Below, piece by piece: positions 55,209 through 63,431 of a DNA stretch of 64,000 bases. The stretch is from Burkholderia aenigmatica (GTDB taxonomy: Bacteria > Pseudomonadota > Gammaproteobacteria > Burkholderiales > Burkholderiaceae). The notes beneath the pieces are model-generated. The model did no database searches. It was not told the DNA's origin and saw only the letters and a program-made list of their open reading frames with translations. The stretch lies in assembly GCF_902499175.1 (NCBI RefSeq), contig NZ_CABVQC010000026.1, positions 1 through 64,000 on the forward strand, in the 5' to 3' direction. How positions within the stretch are numbered: the stretch's first letter is position 1; the number at the start of each line of letters is the position of its first letter. Made by a program: the position numbers and the translations under genes.

Positions 55209-55948
55209 TGCTTGGAATCCTTGGCGGGGGTGTGCCCGCCGGCGGCGCGAGGCGAACCATCGCGCGGCGGCAGGTAGTCGGTGAACTGGCGCTTCGGCAG
55301 CTTGCCGGAGACCAGGTCGTCGAACAGCTGGCGCGACCGGCCGCGCAGGTACGGCGCCATCACGGAGATCACGTGCATGCTGACCTGGTGCAGTTCCTCG
55401 CGGATCGCGTCCTGGTCGTTGTACTTGCGCGGATGCATCACGTACTGATACGACAGCCAGTACGTCGAAATGACGGCCATGTTGGTGGCGATGACCTCGA
55501 TCTCGGTGGGCGTCGCGACCATCTCGGCGTCGGACACGAGCAGCTCGCACATGTCGTGCGCGAAGCGCACCTTGTGGCTGATGATCTGCTTGAAATGTGT
55601 CTCGAGCGTGCGGTTGCGGGCGAGCAGGTCGTTGAGGTCGCGATACAGGAACCGGTAGGTCCACATGAAATCGGCCATGTACTGCAGGTACGACCAGGTT
55701 TCGTCGATGGTCGGACGATGATCTTCGGGAAAGCGCAGCCGCCGTTCGATCTGCTGCTCGAACTGCGCGAAGATGCTGTTGATGATGTCGTCCTTGTTGC
55801 GGAAATGGTAGTACAGGTTGCCTGGACTGATTTCCATTTCCTCGGCGATCGTCGTGGTCGTGACGTTCGGCTCGCCGATCTCGTTGAAGAGTTTCAACGA
55901 CAACTCGAGAATCCGTTCGCGGGTGCGGCGGGGAGGTTTCGCTTCCAT
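55205..55948 (-). CDS. TetR-family transcriptional regulator
   Basis: A 247-residue protein. The N-terminal helix-turn-helix domain RERILELSLKLFNEIGEPNVTTTTIAEEMEISPGNLYYHFRNKDDI is complete (about residues 9-58). The larger-than-usual C-terminal ligand domain is Trp/Tyr/Phe-rich (ETWSYLQYMADFMWTYRFLYRDLNDL), which suggests an aromatic or lipidic ligand. It is translationally coupled to the LOG enzyme gene. The 206 bases upstream hold its promoter; no operator could be identified. Confidence 0.9.
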   Translation of the reverse strand: MEAKPPRRTRERILELSLKLFNEIGEPNVTTTTIAEEMEISPGNLYYHFRNKDDIINSIFAQFEQQIERRLRFPEDHRPTIDETWSYLQYMADFMWTYRFLYRDLNDLLARNRTLETHFKQIISHKVRFAHDMCELLVSDAEMVATPTEIEVIATNMAVISTYWLSYQYVMHPRKYNDQDAIREELHQVSMHVISVMAPYLRGRSRQLFDDLVSGKLPKRQFTDYLPPRDGSPRAAGGHTPAKDSKQ

Positions 55949-56154
55949 GTCGTCCGGCCCTGTGTGTGCCGGACTGGCGGGCGCTGCAATCGATGCTGCG
56001 TGATTCGTCCGGCGCGGGTTGCTGTTCTATGTCTAGCGGACGATTATAAACCGGGGTTTCGCCACATCGGGGCATTTCGTATTCATCGCCCCCGCGCGGC
56101 GCATGGTGCAGCGCCGCACGCGGGCGGTGCGCCGGGTGCCCGCAGGGCAGCCGT

Positions 56155-56691
56155 CTAGAAGCCGAGCCAGCGTGCGACGACCGGGCCGAGCACGAAGCCC
56201 CACGTCGTCACGCACGCGAACAGCGCGACCGTCACGGCGGCGCTGCCGAGGTCCTTCGCGCGCTTGGAGAGTTCGTGGCGCTCGAGCGAGATGCGATCGA
56301 TCGCGGCCTCGACGCTCGAGTTCAACAGCTCGACGATCAGCACCAGCAGCACCGACGCGATCAGCAGCGCGCGCGAGGCGGCCGGCACCGGCGCGAATGC
56401 GCCGATCGGGAGCATCAGCGCGGCGAGCGTGAGTTCCTGGCGAAACGCGCTCTCCTCGCGGATCGCGACGCGAAAGCCGTTCAGCGAATGCTTGAGGGCG
56501 TACCAGGCGCGCGTGATGCCGCGGTGGCGCTTGTACGGGTTCGGCGGCAGCGGCGTCAGTTGATCGTCGGGGCCGAGCGGTTCGTGCGCGTGCACGTCCG
56601 CTTCGGCGTGCGGCTCGTCCTCGTCGAACGGGCGGTGCCGTTGCGGCGTGGCGTCGGGGGGCGGGGTCTTGTCGTTCAGGTCTCGTTTCAA
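56155..56691 (-). CDS. dgkA: Diacylglycerol kinase with N-terminal extension
   Basis: A 178-residue protein. An unusual hydrophilic, His/Asp/Pro-rich extension (about residues 1-55) precedes a standard three-helix DgkA domain with FRVAIREESAFRQELTLA, VLLVLIVELLNSSVEAAIDRIS and KDLGSAAVTVALF. DgkA phosphorylates diacylglycerol to phosphatidic acid. The TTG at 56691 overlaps the stop of the upstream GT4 gene (TTGA), so it is co-translated; no ATG occurs in the conserved part. It is the third gene of the phosphoesterase-glycosyltransferase-kinase unit. Confidence 0.9.
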   Translation of the reverse strand: MKRDLNDKTPPPDATPQRHRPFDEDEPHAEADVHAHEPLGPDDQLTPLPPNPYKRHRGITRAWYALKHSLNGFRVAIREESAFRQELTLAALMLPIGAFAPVPAASRALLIASVLLVLIVELLNSSVEAAIDRISLERHELSKRAKDLGSAAVTVALFACVTTWGFVLGPVVARWLGF

Positions 56692-57722
56692 ACGGCGGCA
56701 CCTTCGGCTGGCGAGTACGCGGTCTTCGGCAGCGGCTTCAGATGCGACGCGAACTGTTCGGATGCCGCGCGCCAGGAGAAGCGTTCGGCCCACGCGCGCG
56801 CAGTCGTGCGTTCGATCTTCAGCGCCTCGAGACAGGCTTCCTGCAGGTCCTCGTGCATCGCGCCGGCGTCGCTTTCGCCGAGCACGTCGATCGGCCCCGT
56901 CACGGGATAGGCGGCCACCGGCGTGCCGCAGGCGAGCGCCTCGAGCAGCACGAGGCCGAACGTGTCGGTGCGACTCGGAAACACGAACACGTCGGCCGCA
57001 GCATACACCTTCGCGAGTTCGGCCTGTGACAGCACGCCAAGATAGTTCGCTTCCGGATAGCGCGACTTCAGTTCCGCGAGCGCGGGGCCTTCGCCCGCGA
57101 CCCACTTCGAGCCGGGCAGGTCGAGGCGCAGGAACGCCTCGACGTTCTTTTCGATCGCGACGCGGCCCACGTACAGGAAGATCGGCCGCGCGGTATTGAG
57201 CACCTTCGATTCCATCGGCCGGAACACGTCGAGATCGACGCCACGGGTCCACAGCACGACGTTCGTGAAGCCGAATTTCTCGAGGTCCTGCTTGACGACC
57301 GGCGTCGGCGCCATCACCGCGAGCGACGGGCCGTGGAACCAGTGCAGGAAGCGGTAGGTCGCGGCGAGCGGGATGCCGAAGCGCGCCTGCACGTATTCCG
57401 GAAAGCGCGTGTGGTACGCGGTCGTGTACGGCAGCTTGCGCGCACGCGCATAGCGTCGCGCGGCGAGGCCGAGCGGGCCTTCGGTCGCGATGTGCAGCGC
57501 GTCGGGTGCGAATGCATCGATCCGCGCGCGCAGCTTGCGATACGGCAGGATCGACAGGCGGATCTCGGGGTAGGTCGGACAGGGCACCGTGCGGAATTCC
57601 AGCGGCGTCAGCATTTCGACGCGGTGGCCGAGCGCGGTGAGTTCGCGCGACGTGCTCTTCAGCGTGCGCACGACGCCGTTGACCTGCGGTTCCCACGCGT
57701 CGGTGACGATCATGATCTTCAT
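56688..57722 (-). CDS. GT4 glycosyltransferase, Agt-like (glycosyl-diacylglycerol synthesis)
   Basis: A 344-residue GT-B enzyme. MKIMIVTDAWEPQVNGVVRTLKS is the typical acceptor-loop start, then ATEGPLGLAARRYARARKLPYTTAYHTRFPE. The donor half has LYVGRVAIEKNVEAFL and PSRTDTFGLVLLEALACGTPVAAYPVTGP. It belongs to the MgtA/Agt/SqdX branch that glycosylates diacylglycerol or related lipids. The position between a PlcP-like phosphoesterase and diacylglycerol kinase fits the Agt role: using diacylglycerol released from phospholipids. It starts 29 bases after the phosphoesterase gene. Confidence 0.85.
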   Translation of the reverse strand: MKIMIVTDAWEPQVNGVVRTLKSTSRELTALGHRVEMLTPLEFRTVPCPTYPEIRLSILPYRKLRARIDAFAPDALHIATEGPLGLAARRYARARKLPYTTAYHTRFPEYVQARFGIPLAATYRFLHWFHGPSLAVMAPTPVVKQDLEKFGFTNVVLWTRGVDLDVFRPMESKVLNTARPIFLYVGRVAIEKNVEAFLRLDLPGSKWVAGEGPALAELKSRYPEANYLGVLSQAELAKVYAAADVFVFPSRTDTFGLVLLEALACGTPVAAYPVTGPIDVLGESDAGAMHEDLQEACLEALKIERTTARAWAERFSWRAASEQFASHLKPLPKTAYSPAEGAAV

Positions 57723-57751
57723 CGCGGCTTTGTCCTGTAAGTAGGGGTGTG

Positions 57752-58690
57752 TCAGGCAGTGGCCTTGGCCTTGCGCGACGTGGTCTCCGACGGTGCGGCG
57801 CGCATCACCGTCCAGTAGACGATCTTCAGTTCGCCTTCCATCGTCTCGACGAGCGCGGACAGGCTTTCGACCCAGTCGCCGTCGTTGCAGTACAGCACGC
57901 CGTCGATGTCGCGGATCTCCGCCTTGTGGATGTGGCCGCACACGACGCCGTCGCAGCCGCGGCGGCGCGCCTCGTCGGTCATCACCGTCTCGAACTGCGA
58001 GATGAAGTTGACGGCGTTCTTGACCTGGTGCTTCAGGTATTGCGACAGCGACCAGTACTGGAAGCCGAGCCGGCTGCGGATCCGGTTGAACCAGCGGTTC
58101 AGCACGAGGATCAGCGTGTAGAGCGTGTCGCCGAGGTACGCGAGCCATTTCGCATGCTGAATCACGCCGTCGAACAGGTCGCCGTGCACGATCCACAAAC
58201 GTTTGCCGGCGAGCGTCGTGTGGAATGCCTCGCCGCGCACCTGGATGTCGCCGAACGCGAGGTCGCAGAACTGCCGCGCCCCTTCGTCGTGGTTGCCGGG
58301 GATGTAGACGACCTGCGTGCCCTTGCGCGCCTTGCGCAGGATCTTCTGCACGACGTCGTTGTGCGCCTGCGGCCAGTACCAGCCCTTCTTCAACTGCCAG
58401 CCGTCGATGATGTCGCCGACGAGGTACAGGTACTCCGAATCGTTGTGGCGCAGGAAGTCGAGCAGGTACGGCGCCTGGCAGCCGCTCGAGCCGAGGTGGA
58501 TGTCGGACAGCCAGATGGTGCGGTAGCGATGGGTGGACGAATCGGGGTCCTCATGCTGCGTGGCGTGCCCGGCAGGCGGGTCTTGCGACACCAGCCCGTC
58601 GGTTGCGGCAGAACCGGACAGAAAAGCGGTGGCGGCGCGGGCGCCGATGGGGTGACGGAACAGGGAGGTCGCGGACGTTTTCTGGCCCAT
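57752..58690 (-). CDS. PlcP-like metallophosphoesterase (phospholipase C in lipid remodelling; LpxH-related)
   Basis: A 312-residue calcineurin-like phosphoesterase. IWLSDIHLGSSGCQAPYLLDFL, YLVGDIIDGWQLKKGWYWPQ, IPGNHDEGARQF, IVHGDLFD and GVVCGHIHKAEI supply all metal ligands. Annotation pipelines call this UDP-2,3-diacylglucosamine diphosphatase, but the KKGWYWPQAHNDVVQKILRKAR and HFNRxR-type segments resemble PlcP of Sinorhizobium and Pseudomonas, a phospholipase C of phosphate starvation. The N-terminal about 55 residues are low complexity. A Pho-box-like repeat lies 47 bases upstream. It heads the three-gene unit. Confidence 0.85.
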   Translation of the reverse strand: MGQKTSATSLFRHPIGARAATAFLSGSAATDGLVSQDPPAGHATQHEDPDSSTHRYRTIWLSDIHLGSSGCQAPYLLDFLRHNDSEYLYLVGDIIDGWQLKKGWYWPQAHNDVVQKILRKARKGTQVVYIPGNHDEGARQFCDLAFGDIQVRGEAFHTTLAGKRLWIVHGDLFDGVIQHAKWLAYLGDTLYTLILVLNRWFNRIRSRLGFQYWSLSQYLKHQVKNAVNFISQFETVMTDEARRRGCDGVVCGHIHKAEIRDIDGVLYCNDGDWVESLSALVETMEGELKIVYWTVMRAAPSETTSRKAKATA

Positions 58691-58736
58691 GCATGACTCG
58701 CGCCGGTTGACATTACCGGCATTCCGCCATGCGGGC

Positions 58737-58754
58737 GTGACTGTGCCGTGACAG
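58737..58754 (-). promoter_or_regulatory. Candidate Pho box (PhoB site) of the lipid-remodelling operon
   Basis: On the minus strand CTGTCAC-GGCA-CAGTCAC (58754-58737): two seven-base repeats (6/7 identical) spaced by four bases, as in the consensus CTGTCAT-N4-CTGTCAT. A weaker third unit (ACGTCTC) lies four bases above. TAATGT (58715-58710) is a possible -10. The same bases also form a nine-base inverted repeat (58736-58759), so another dimeric regulator is possible. Confidence 0.6.
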
Positions 58755-58915
58755 TCACGAGACGTTCTTATTACGACCGCCGTAGGGTGTTTAGCAGTGA
58801 ATGACGGGACGTTGCGTAACCTGCCGTACGGAACGTCCGATCGTTGTCCGGCAAGGCTGTCGGGGCGGGTGGGTGTTACCCCGGCAAAGTGTTTTCGTCT
58901 GGCGAATGCGGTGCG

Positions 58916-59422
58916 TCAGCGTGGTATCGCGACGACGCGCGTGCGTGCGATCCGGTCGTGCGGAAACTGCCGGTCGGCATGTAGCCGGGCGGCGCCGGCC
59001 CACGCGACGATCCACGCCGCAGTGAGTGCGAGCGTGACGGGCACCGACAGGCCGAGGAGCGGATGCAGTGCGAGCGGCGGCAGGAACCACAGCCAGCCGA
59101 GCGCATAGCGGACGAGCGCGTGGCCCGCGCTCAGCGGCCGGCCGCTCGACGATTCGAGCCGCAGCCGCCAGGTCTTCATCGGCAGCGTCTGGCCGCCGTG
59201 CGTCCAGAACCAGACGAAGTACGCGCCGACCACGAGCGCGATCCAGGCGGCGAGCAGGTTGTGATGGACGAGGCCGTTGCGTTGCTGCGTCGCGAGGCCG
59301 AACGCGAGCCCGGCGAAGAACACCACGCCGAACAGCAGCACGCCTTCGTAGAGCAGCGCGGCGAGGCGTCGCCGTACGGTCGGCGCGGCGGCCGGGGTGT
59401 CGGGGGCGCGGGCGTTCGCCAC
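58916..59422 (-). CDS. RDD-family membrane protein
   Basis: A 168-residue protein with three or four hydrophobic helices. VRRRLAALLYEGVLLFGVVFFAG contains the first RDD motif region, HGGQTLPMKTWRLRLESSSG the second conserved part, and LVRYALGWLWFLPPLALHPLLG the last helices. The actual RDD tripeptide is degenerate (RRLAALLYE). Function of the family is unclear, possibly ion or small-molecule transport. It is the last of four genes after a sigma factor, six bases after the DUF3106 gene. Confidence 0.85.
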   Translation of the reverse strand: MANARAPDTPAAAPTVRRRLAALLYEGVLLFGVVFFAGLAFGLATQQRNGLVHHNLLAAWIALVVGAYFVWFWTHGGQTLPMKTWRLRLESSSGRPLSAGHALVRYALGWLWFLPPLALHPLLGLSVPVTLALTAAWIVAWAGAARLHADRQFPHDRIARTRVVAIPR

Positions 59423-59428
59423 GGGCGC

Positions 59429-60190
59429 TCAGGAGCCCTTGAACAGCGAGGGTGCGTCGGCGGGTGACACCGGCGCCACGGCAGCCGGTGCGGATGCGGT
59501 GCCGGCCGTCGACGACGCGGGCACCGGCGGCGCGACGGCGGCGGCCGAGACGGGCGCCGGTGCGGTGGCTGTGCCGCTTGCCGCGTGTTCGTGCGAATTG
59601 ACGAGGCGGCGGACGTCACGGTCGGCGACGGTCGGCGGTGCGCTGACGACGCTCGGCCGGCGGCGGCGCTCGGCGGCCGCGAGACGTTGCTTCTGCTCTT
59701 CGGGGAGTTGCTGGTACGCCTTCCACGCACGCTCGCGCGCCTGTGCGGAAAGCTCCTTCGCGCTCTGGTAGTTCTCGCGCGCGACGCGGCGCTGCTCGGG
59801 CGTCATCCGCGCCCATTCGGTCATCCGGTCCTGCAGGCGCTTTTGATCATCGGGCGTCAACTTCGCGAAACGCGATGCGATCTTGAGCCATTTGCGCTTG
59901 CGGGCGTCGCTGAAGCCGTCCCACTGGTCGGCGAACGGCGCGAGTGCCGCGTGCTGTGCCGGCGTGAGGCGCGCCCACGACAGCGGGCCGGTAGCGGCCG
60001 GCAACGGCAGGGGCAGCGGGGGGAGTTCGGTGGTCAGCCCGGTCGCAGCCGAGGCGGGCGCGACAGGGCTGCTGGCCGCGGCGGCGGGCGTCGCGGGGGC
60101 CGGGTGGAATCGTGGGTACGTGGCGACGTAGGAAACGGCGATCGCGATTACGCATCCGAAAAATACGGCCAGGCCGCGCTTCTGACTCAC
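59429..60190 (-). CDS. DUF3106 protein, one N-terminal membrane helix
   Basis: A 253-residue protein. A GTG start at 60190 (MSQKRGLAVFFGCVIAIAVSYVATYPRF) gives one membrane helix or signal anchor. Ala/Pro linkers flank the DUF3106 core (about 85-185): LSWARLTPAQHAALAPFADQW, KRKWLKIASRFAKLTPDDQKRLQDRM, and EWARMTPEQRRVARENYQSAK, i.e. repeated W-x-x-L/M-TP-x-Q helices. The C-terminus is Ala/Pro-rich. Probably periplasmic. Function unknown, but the gene typically accompanies a sigma factor in Burkholderiales. The frame is open upstream, with no better start. Confidence 0.83.
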   Translation of the reverse strand: MSQKRGLAVFFGCVIAIAVSYVATYPRFHPAPATPAAAASSPVAPASAATGLTTELPPLPLPLPAATGPLSWARLTPAQHAALAPFADQWDGFSDARKRKWLKIASRFAKLTPDDQKRLQDRMTEWARMTPEQRRVARENYQSAKELSAQARERAWKAYQQLPEEQKQRLAAAERRRRPSVVSAPPTVADRDVRRLVNSHEHAASGTATAPAPVSAAAVAPPVPASSTAGTASAPAAVAPVSPADAPSLFKGS

Positions 60191-60216
60191 CCGTACGATC
60201 CCCTCGTTATTGTCTG

Positions 60217-60642
60217 TTAGTGAGCGCGCGACAGATACGCGTTGAACCCGTGATCGAGATACGCGTTGAGCGGCAGGTCGTCGCTGAGCATCGCCGCGTC
60301 GATGTCGGCGAGTTCGGCGGTGCGCTGCATGTCTTCCCAGTAGGCGATGCCGACGAGCCCCGCGAGCAGCAGCGCCAGCGGCCACGCGCGCAGCAGGCGG
60401 CGCGCGAACGACGCCTGCGGGCGGCTCGCGGGCGCCGTGCCGTACGCACCGGCCGCGCCGGCGAAGGCCGGCACGAACACCGGCACGGTCGCGGGTTCGG
60501 GCTTCTTGCGCGCGAGCGCAGCCCGGCGGGCGACGGCCAGACGGTCGGTGGTCGCGGCAGGCAGGTCGGCCGCGCGCTCGTCCAGCGCGCGGCGCACCTT
60601 CAGCGCGAATTCGTGTTCTCGATTTGCGGGAGCGGAGCTCAT
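60217..60642 (-). CDS. DUF3619 protein, single membrane helix, possible anti-sigma factor
   Basis: A 141-residue protein. The N-terminal cytoplasmic part (about residues 1-85) starts MSSAPANREHEFALKVRRALDERAADLPA, with TDRLAVARRAALAR. One membrane helix (about 90-108, LLRAWPLALLLAGLVGIAYW) precedes a short periplasmic tail ending in LPLNAYLDHGFNAYLSRAH. Its start overlaps the sigma factor's stop (ATGA). A one-helix protein translated with a sigma factor is the usual anti-sigma arrangement, but no ZAS motif is present; the role is my inference. Confidence 0.8.
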   Translation of the reverse strand: MSSAPANREHEFALKVRRALDERAADLPAATTDRLAVARRAALARKKPEPATVPVFVPAFAGAAGAYGTAPASRPQASFARRLLRAWPLALLLAGLVGIAYWEDMQRTAELADIDAAMLSDDLPLNAYLDHGFNAYLSRAH

Positions 60643-61202
60643 AGCGTGATTCCTTTGGCCTTGAGCGCGTGCGCCAGCGTATGGGTGGCTCGCGAGCAGT
60701 GCGTCTTCACGCTGCCCTCGGAGCACCCCATTGCGGCGGCAGTCTCGGCGACATCCATATCTTCCCAATAACGCATCAGGAACGCTTCCCGTTGACGCGC
60801 CGGAAGTTTCTGGATTTCTTCGTCGATCAGGGCCAGAACCTGCTCTCGTTCGAGGCGGTGCTCGCTGCTCTCGACGCCCACGTTGTCGTTCGCGGATTCG
60901 AGTGTTTCGAGGGGGTCGAAGTCGTCGTCGTCGGTGTTGTTCAGCGACGAGAAGAGCGTGACCCACGTGTTGCGGACTTTCTGCCGGCGGAACCAGTCGT
61001 GGATCGCGTTTTGCAGGATCCGCTGAAAAAGCAGCGGCAATTCGGCCGCCGGCCGGTCGCCGTACTTCTCCGCAAGCTTGATCATCGCGTCCTGCACGAT
61101 GTCGAGCGACGCATCGTCGTCACGCACGGCGTACGCAGCCTGCTTGAACGCGCGCCTTTCGACGCCCGCCAGAAAGTCGGCGAGTTCCTTGTCTGATGCC
61201 AT
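60639..61202 (-). CDS. ECF-type RNA polymerase sigma factor
   Basis: A 187-residue sigma-70-family protein with region 2 (KQAAYAVRDDDASLDIVQDAMIKLAEKY), an acidic linker (NNTDDDDFDPLETLESANDN) and region 4 (KLPARQREAFLMRYWEDMDVAETAAAMGCSEGSVKTHCSRATHTL). The start MASDKELADFLAG is chosen; the open frame upstream has no sigma similarity. It is the first gene of the sigma/DUF3619/DUF3106/RDD unit. The long acidic linker is typical of a Burkholderiales group. Target promoters are unknown. Confidence 0.92.
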   Translation of the reverse strand: MASDKELADFLAGVERRAFKQAAYAVRDDDASLDIVQDAMIKLAEKYGDRPAAELPLLFQRILQNAIHDWFRRQKVRNTWVTLFSSLNNTDDDDFDPLETLESANDNVGVESSEHRLEREQVLALIDEEIQKLPARQREAFLMRYWEDMDVAETAAAMGCSEGSVKTHCSRATHTLAHALKAKGITL

Positions 61203-61556
61203 TCCGTGAAGGTATGCGCTGCGGACCGCTGCGTGGTGTAAAAGGTCGAAAAATTTCGTAAAACCCGCGGATGCTATCAAATTTTCGTGCCGCTTGGCAC
61301 CGGGTTGGGCGCCGCACGTTGCGCGCGAGCCGCGGCGACGGGTGCCGGGCGGTACCCATGATGCGCTGCGGGATATTTTGCTTGACGACCCAATCGCGAC
61401 CCGCTATCGTCAATGATTCGCAACATGAAGTGATGGTCTCATTTGAGGCTGGCCCAAGAAGCCTGCCCTTCAAACTGGACGCGCCGCTTGAACCCGAGCC
61501 ACAAGCCCGGCAGAGAGCACCCGATCAATTTTTTGCCGAAAATTCGAAAGGTCAAA
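61203..61556 (+). promoter_or_regulatory. Gene-free stretch with the ilvI promoter and a leader of about 140 bases
   Basis: TTGACG (61382-61387) and TATCGT (61405-61410), spaced by 17 bases, form the promoter; transcription should start near 61417. The leader up to the ATG at 61557 contains a tiny ORF (ATG at 61413, MIRNMK, six codons) without branched-chain residues beyond one Ile, and a T6 run (61530-61535) without a good stem before it. Classical attenuation is therefore not supported. The other half must contain the promoter of the divergent sigma factor. Confidence 0.6.
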
Positions 61557-63320
61557 ATGAACATGCCCAGCGCGGAATTCTCCACGTCGGAACCCCTTTC
61601 CCCTCCCGATAGCGACTCCATCGGCGGTACCGTGCTCATGAAGGCACTGGCCGATGAAAACGTCGAATTCATCTGGGGCTACCCCGGCGGCTCGGTACTC
61701 TACATCTACGACGAGCTTTACAAGCAGGACAAGATTCAGCACGTGCTGGTGCGCCACGAACAGGCGGCCGTGCACGCAGCCGATGCGTATGCGCGTTCCA
61801 CCGGCAATGTCGGCGTCTGTCTCGTGACGTCCGGCCCCGGTGTCACCAATGCGGTGACCGGTATCGCCACGGCGTACATGGATTCGATCCCGATGGTCGT
61901 GATCAGCGGCCAGGTGCCCACGGCCGCGATCGGCCAGGATGCCTTCCAGGAGTGCGACACCGTCGGCATCACGCGTCCGTGCGTGAAGCACAACTTCCTC
62001 GTGAAGGACGTGCGCGACCTCGCGGAAACCGTCAAGAAGGCGTTCTATATTGCCCGCACCGGCCGTCCGGGCCCGGTGCTGATCGACATCCCGAAAGACA
62101 TCTCGAAGACGCCGTGCCAGTACGAGCCCGTCAAGAGCGTGTCGCTGCGTTCGTACAATCCCGTCACGAAGGGCCATTCGGGCCAGATCCGCAAGGCCGT
62201 GTCGCTGCTGCTGACGGCAAAGCGTCCGTACATCTACACGGGTGGCGGCATCATCCTCGCCGACGCGTCGCGTGAACTGAACCAGTTCGCGGACCTGCTC
62301 GGCTACCCGGTCACGAACACGCTGATGGGCCTCGGCGGCTATCGCGCGTCGGACAAGAAATTCCTCGGCATGCTCGGCATGCACGGCACCTACGAAGCGA
62401 ACATGGCGATGCAGCACTGCGACGTGCTGATCGCGATCGGTGCCCGCTTCGACGACCGCGTGATCGGCGATCCGGCGCACTTCGCGTCGCGTCCGCGCAA
62501 GATCATCCACATCGACATCGACCCGTCGTCGATCTCGAAGCGTGTGAAGGTCGACATCCCGATCGTCGGCGACGTGAAGGAAGTGCTGAAGGAGCTGATC
62601 GAGCAGCTGCAGACGGCCGAGCATGGCCCCGACACCGAGGCGCTCGCGCAATGGTGGAAGGACATCGAGGGCTGGCGCTCGAAGGACTGCCTGAAGTACG
62701 ACCGCGAAAGCGAGATCATCAAGCCGCAGTACGTGGTGGAGAAGGCGTGGGAGCTGACGGACGGCAATGCGTTCGTGTGCTCGGACGTCGGCCAGCACCA
62801 GATGTGGGCGGCGCAGTTCTACCGTTTCAACAAGCCGCGTCGCTGGATCAACTCCGGCGGCCTCGGCACGATGGGCTTCGGCCTGCCGGCAGCGATGGGC
62901 GTCAAGATGGCGCACCCGGACGACGACGTGCTGTGCATCACGGGCGAAGGCTCGATCCAGATGTGCATCCAGGAACTGTCGACCTGCCTGCAGTACGACA
63001 CGCCCGTGAAGATCATTTCGCTGAACAACCGCTATCTCGGCATGGTCCGCCAGTGGCAGCAGATCGAATACAGCAAGCGCTATTCGCATTCGTACATGGA
63101 TGCGCTGCCTGATTTCGTGAAGCTCGCCGAGGCATACGGCCACGTCGGCATGCGGATCGAAAAGACCTCGGATGTGGAGCCGGCGCTGAAGGAAGCGCTG
63201 CGCCTGAAGGACCGCACCGTGTTTCTCGACTTCCAGACCGATCCGACCGAAAACGTCTGGCCGATGGTACAGGCCGGCAAGGGCATCACCGAGATGCTGC
63301 TCGGATCGGAAGATCTGTAA
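61557..63320 (+). CDS. ilvI: Acetolactate (acetohydroxyacid) synthase large subunit
   Basis: A 587-residue ThDP enzyme catalysing the first common step of Val/Leu/Ile synthesis. Conserved regions: GYPGGSVLYIYDEL, VRHEQAAVHAADAYARSTG with the catalytic Glu, VTSGPGVTNAVTGIATAYMDSIPMVVISGQV, central FAD-type domain with GGGIILADASRELN, and the ThDP motif ITGEGSIQMCIQELSTCLQYDTPVKIISLNNR. The start MNMPSAEFS follows aaaggt. The family name may also be given as ilvB. It is followed after 111 bases by ilvH. Confidence 0.96.
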   Translation: MNMPSAEFSTSEPLSPPDSDSIGGTVLMKALADENVEFIWGYPGGSVLYIYDELYKQDKIQHVLVRHEQAAVHAADAYARSTGNVGVCLVTSGPGVTNAVTGIATAYMDSIPMVVISGQVPTAAIGQDAFQECDTVGITRPCVKHNFLVKDVRDLAETVKKAFYIARTGRPGPVLIDIPKDISKTPCQYEPVKSVSLRSYNPVTKGHSGQIRKAVSLLLTAKRPYIYTGGGIILADASRELNQFADLLGYPVTNTLMGLGGYRASDKKFLGMLGMHGTYEANMAMQHCDVLIAIGARFDDRVIGDPAHFASRPRKIIHIDIDPSSISKRVKVDIPIVGDVKEVLKELIEQLQTAEHGPDTEALAQWWKDIEGWRSKDCLKYDRESEIIKPQYVVEKAWELTDGNAFVCSDVGQHQMWAAQFYRFNKPRRWINSGGLGTMGFGLPAAMGVKMAHPDDDVLCITGEGSIQMCIQELSTCLQYDTPVKIISLNNRYLGMVRQWQQIEYSKRYSHSYMDALPDFVKLAEAYGHVGMRIEKTSDVEPALKEALRLKDRTVFLDFQTDPTENVWPMVQAGKGITEMLLGSEDL

Positions 63321-63431
63321 CGGCGCGACGCGCGCCCGGCCCCTGCGGCCCGCCTTCACGAAGGGCGGAGCGGCATGCGGCGGCGCGCGGCGCGGGTGAA
63401 TCGACACGGACACATTCTGGAAGAAGCGAAC

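Noticed and set aside
54627-56075. A 482-codon minus-strand frame fusing the LOG protein to an upstream extension
   Set aside because: The extension is the out-of-frame shadow of the TetR gene; the LOG family start MKAVCVYCGS lies at 55208.
58736-58759. Inverted repeat read as a rho-independent terminator for the RDD gene
   Set aside because: It lies over 150 bases from that gene's end, has no T-run, and fits better as a regulatory site of the downstream gene.
61413-61556. Branched-chain attenuator leader peptide upstream of ilvI
   Set aside because: The only small ORF (six codons) has no Leu/Val and a single Ile, and no terminator/antiterminator pair is visible near the T6 run.
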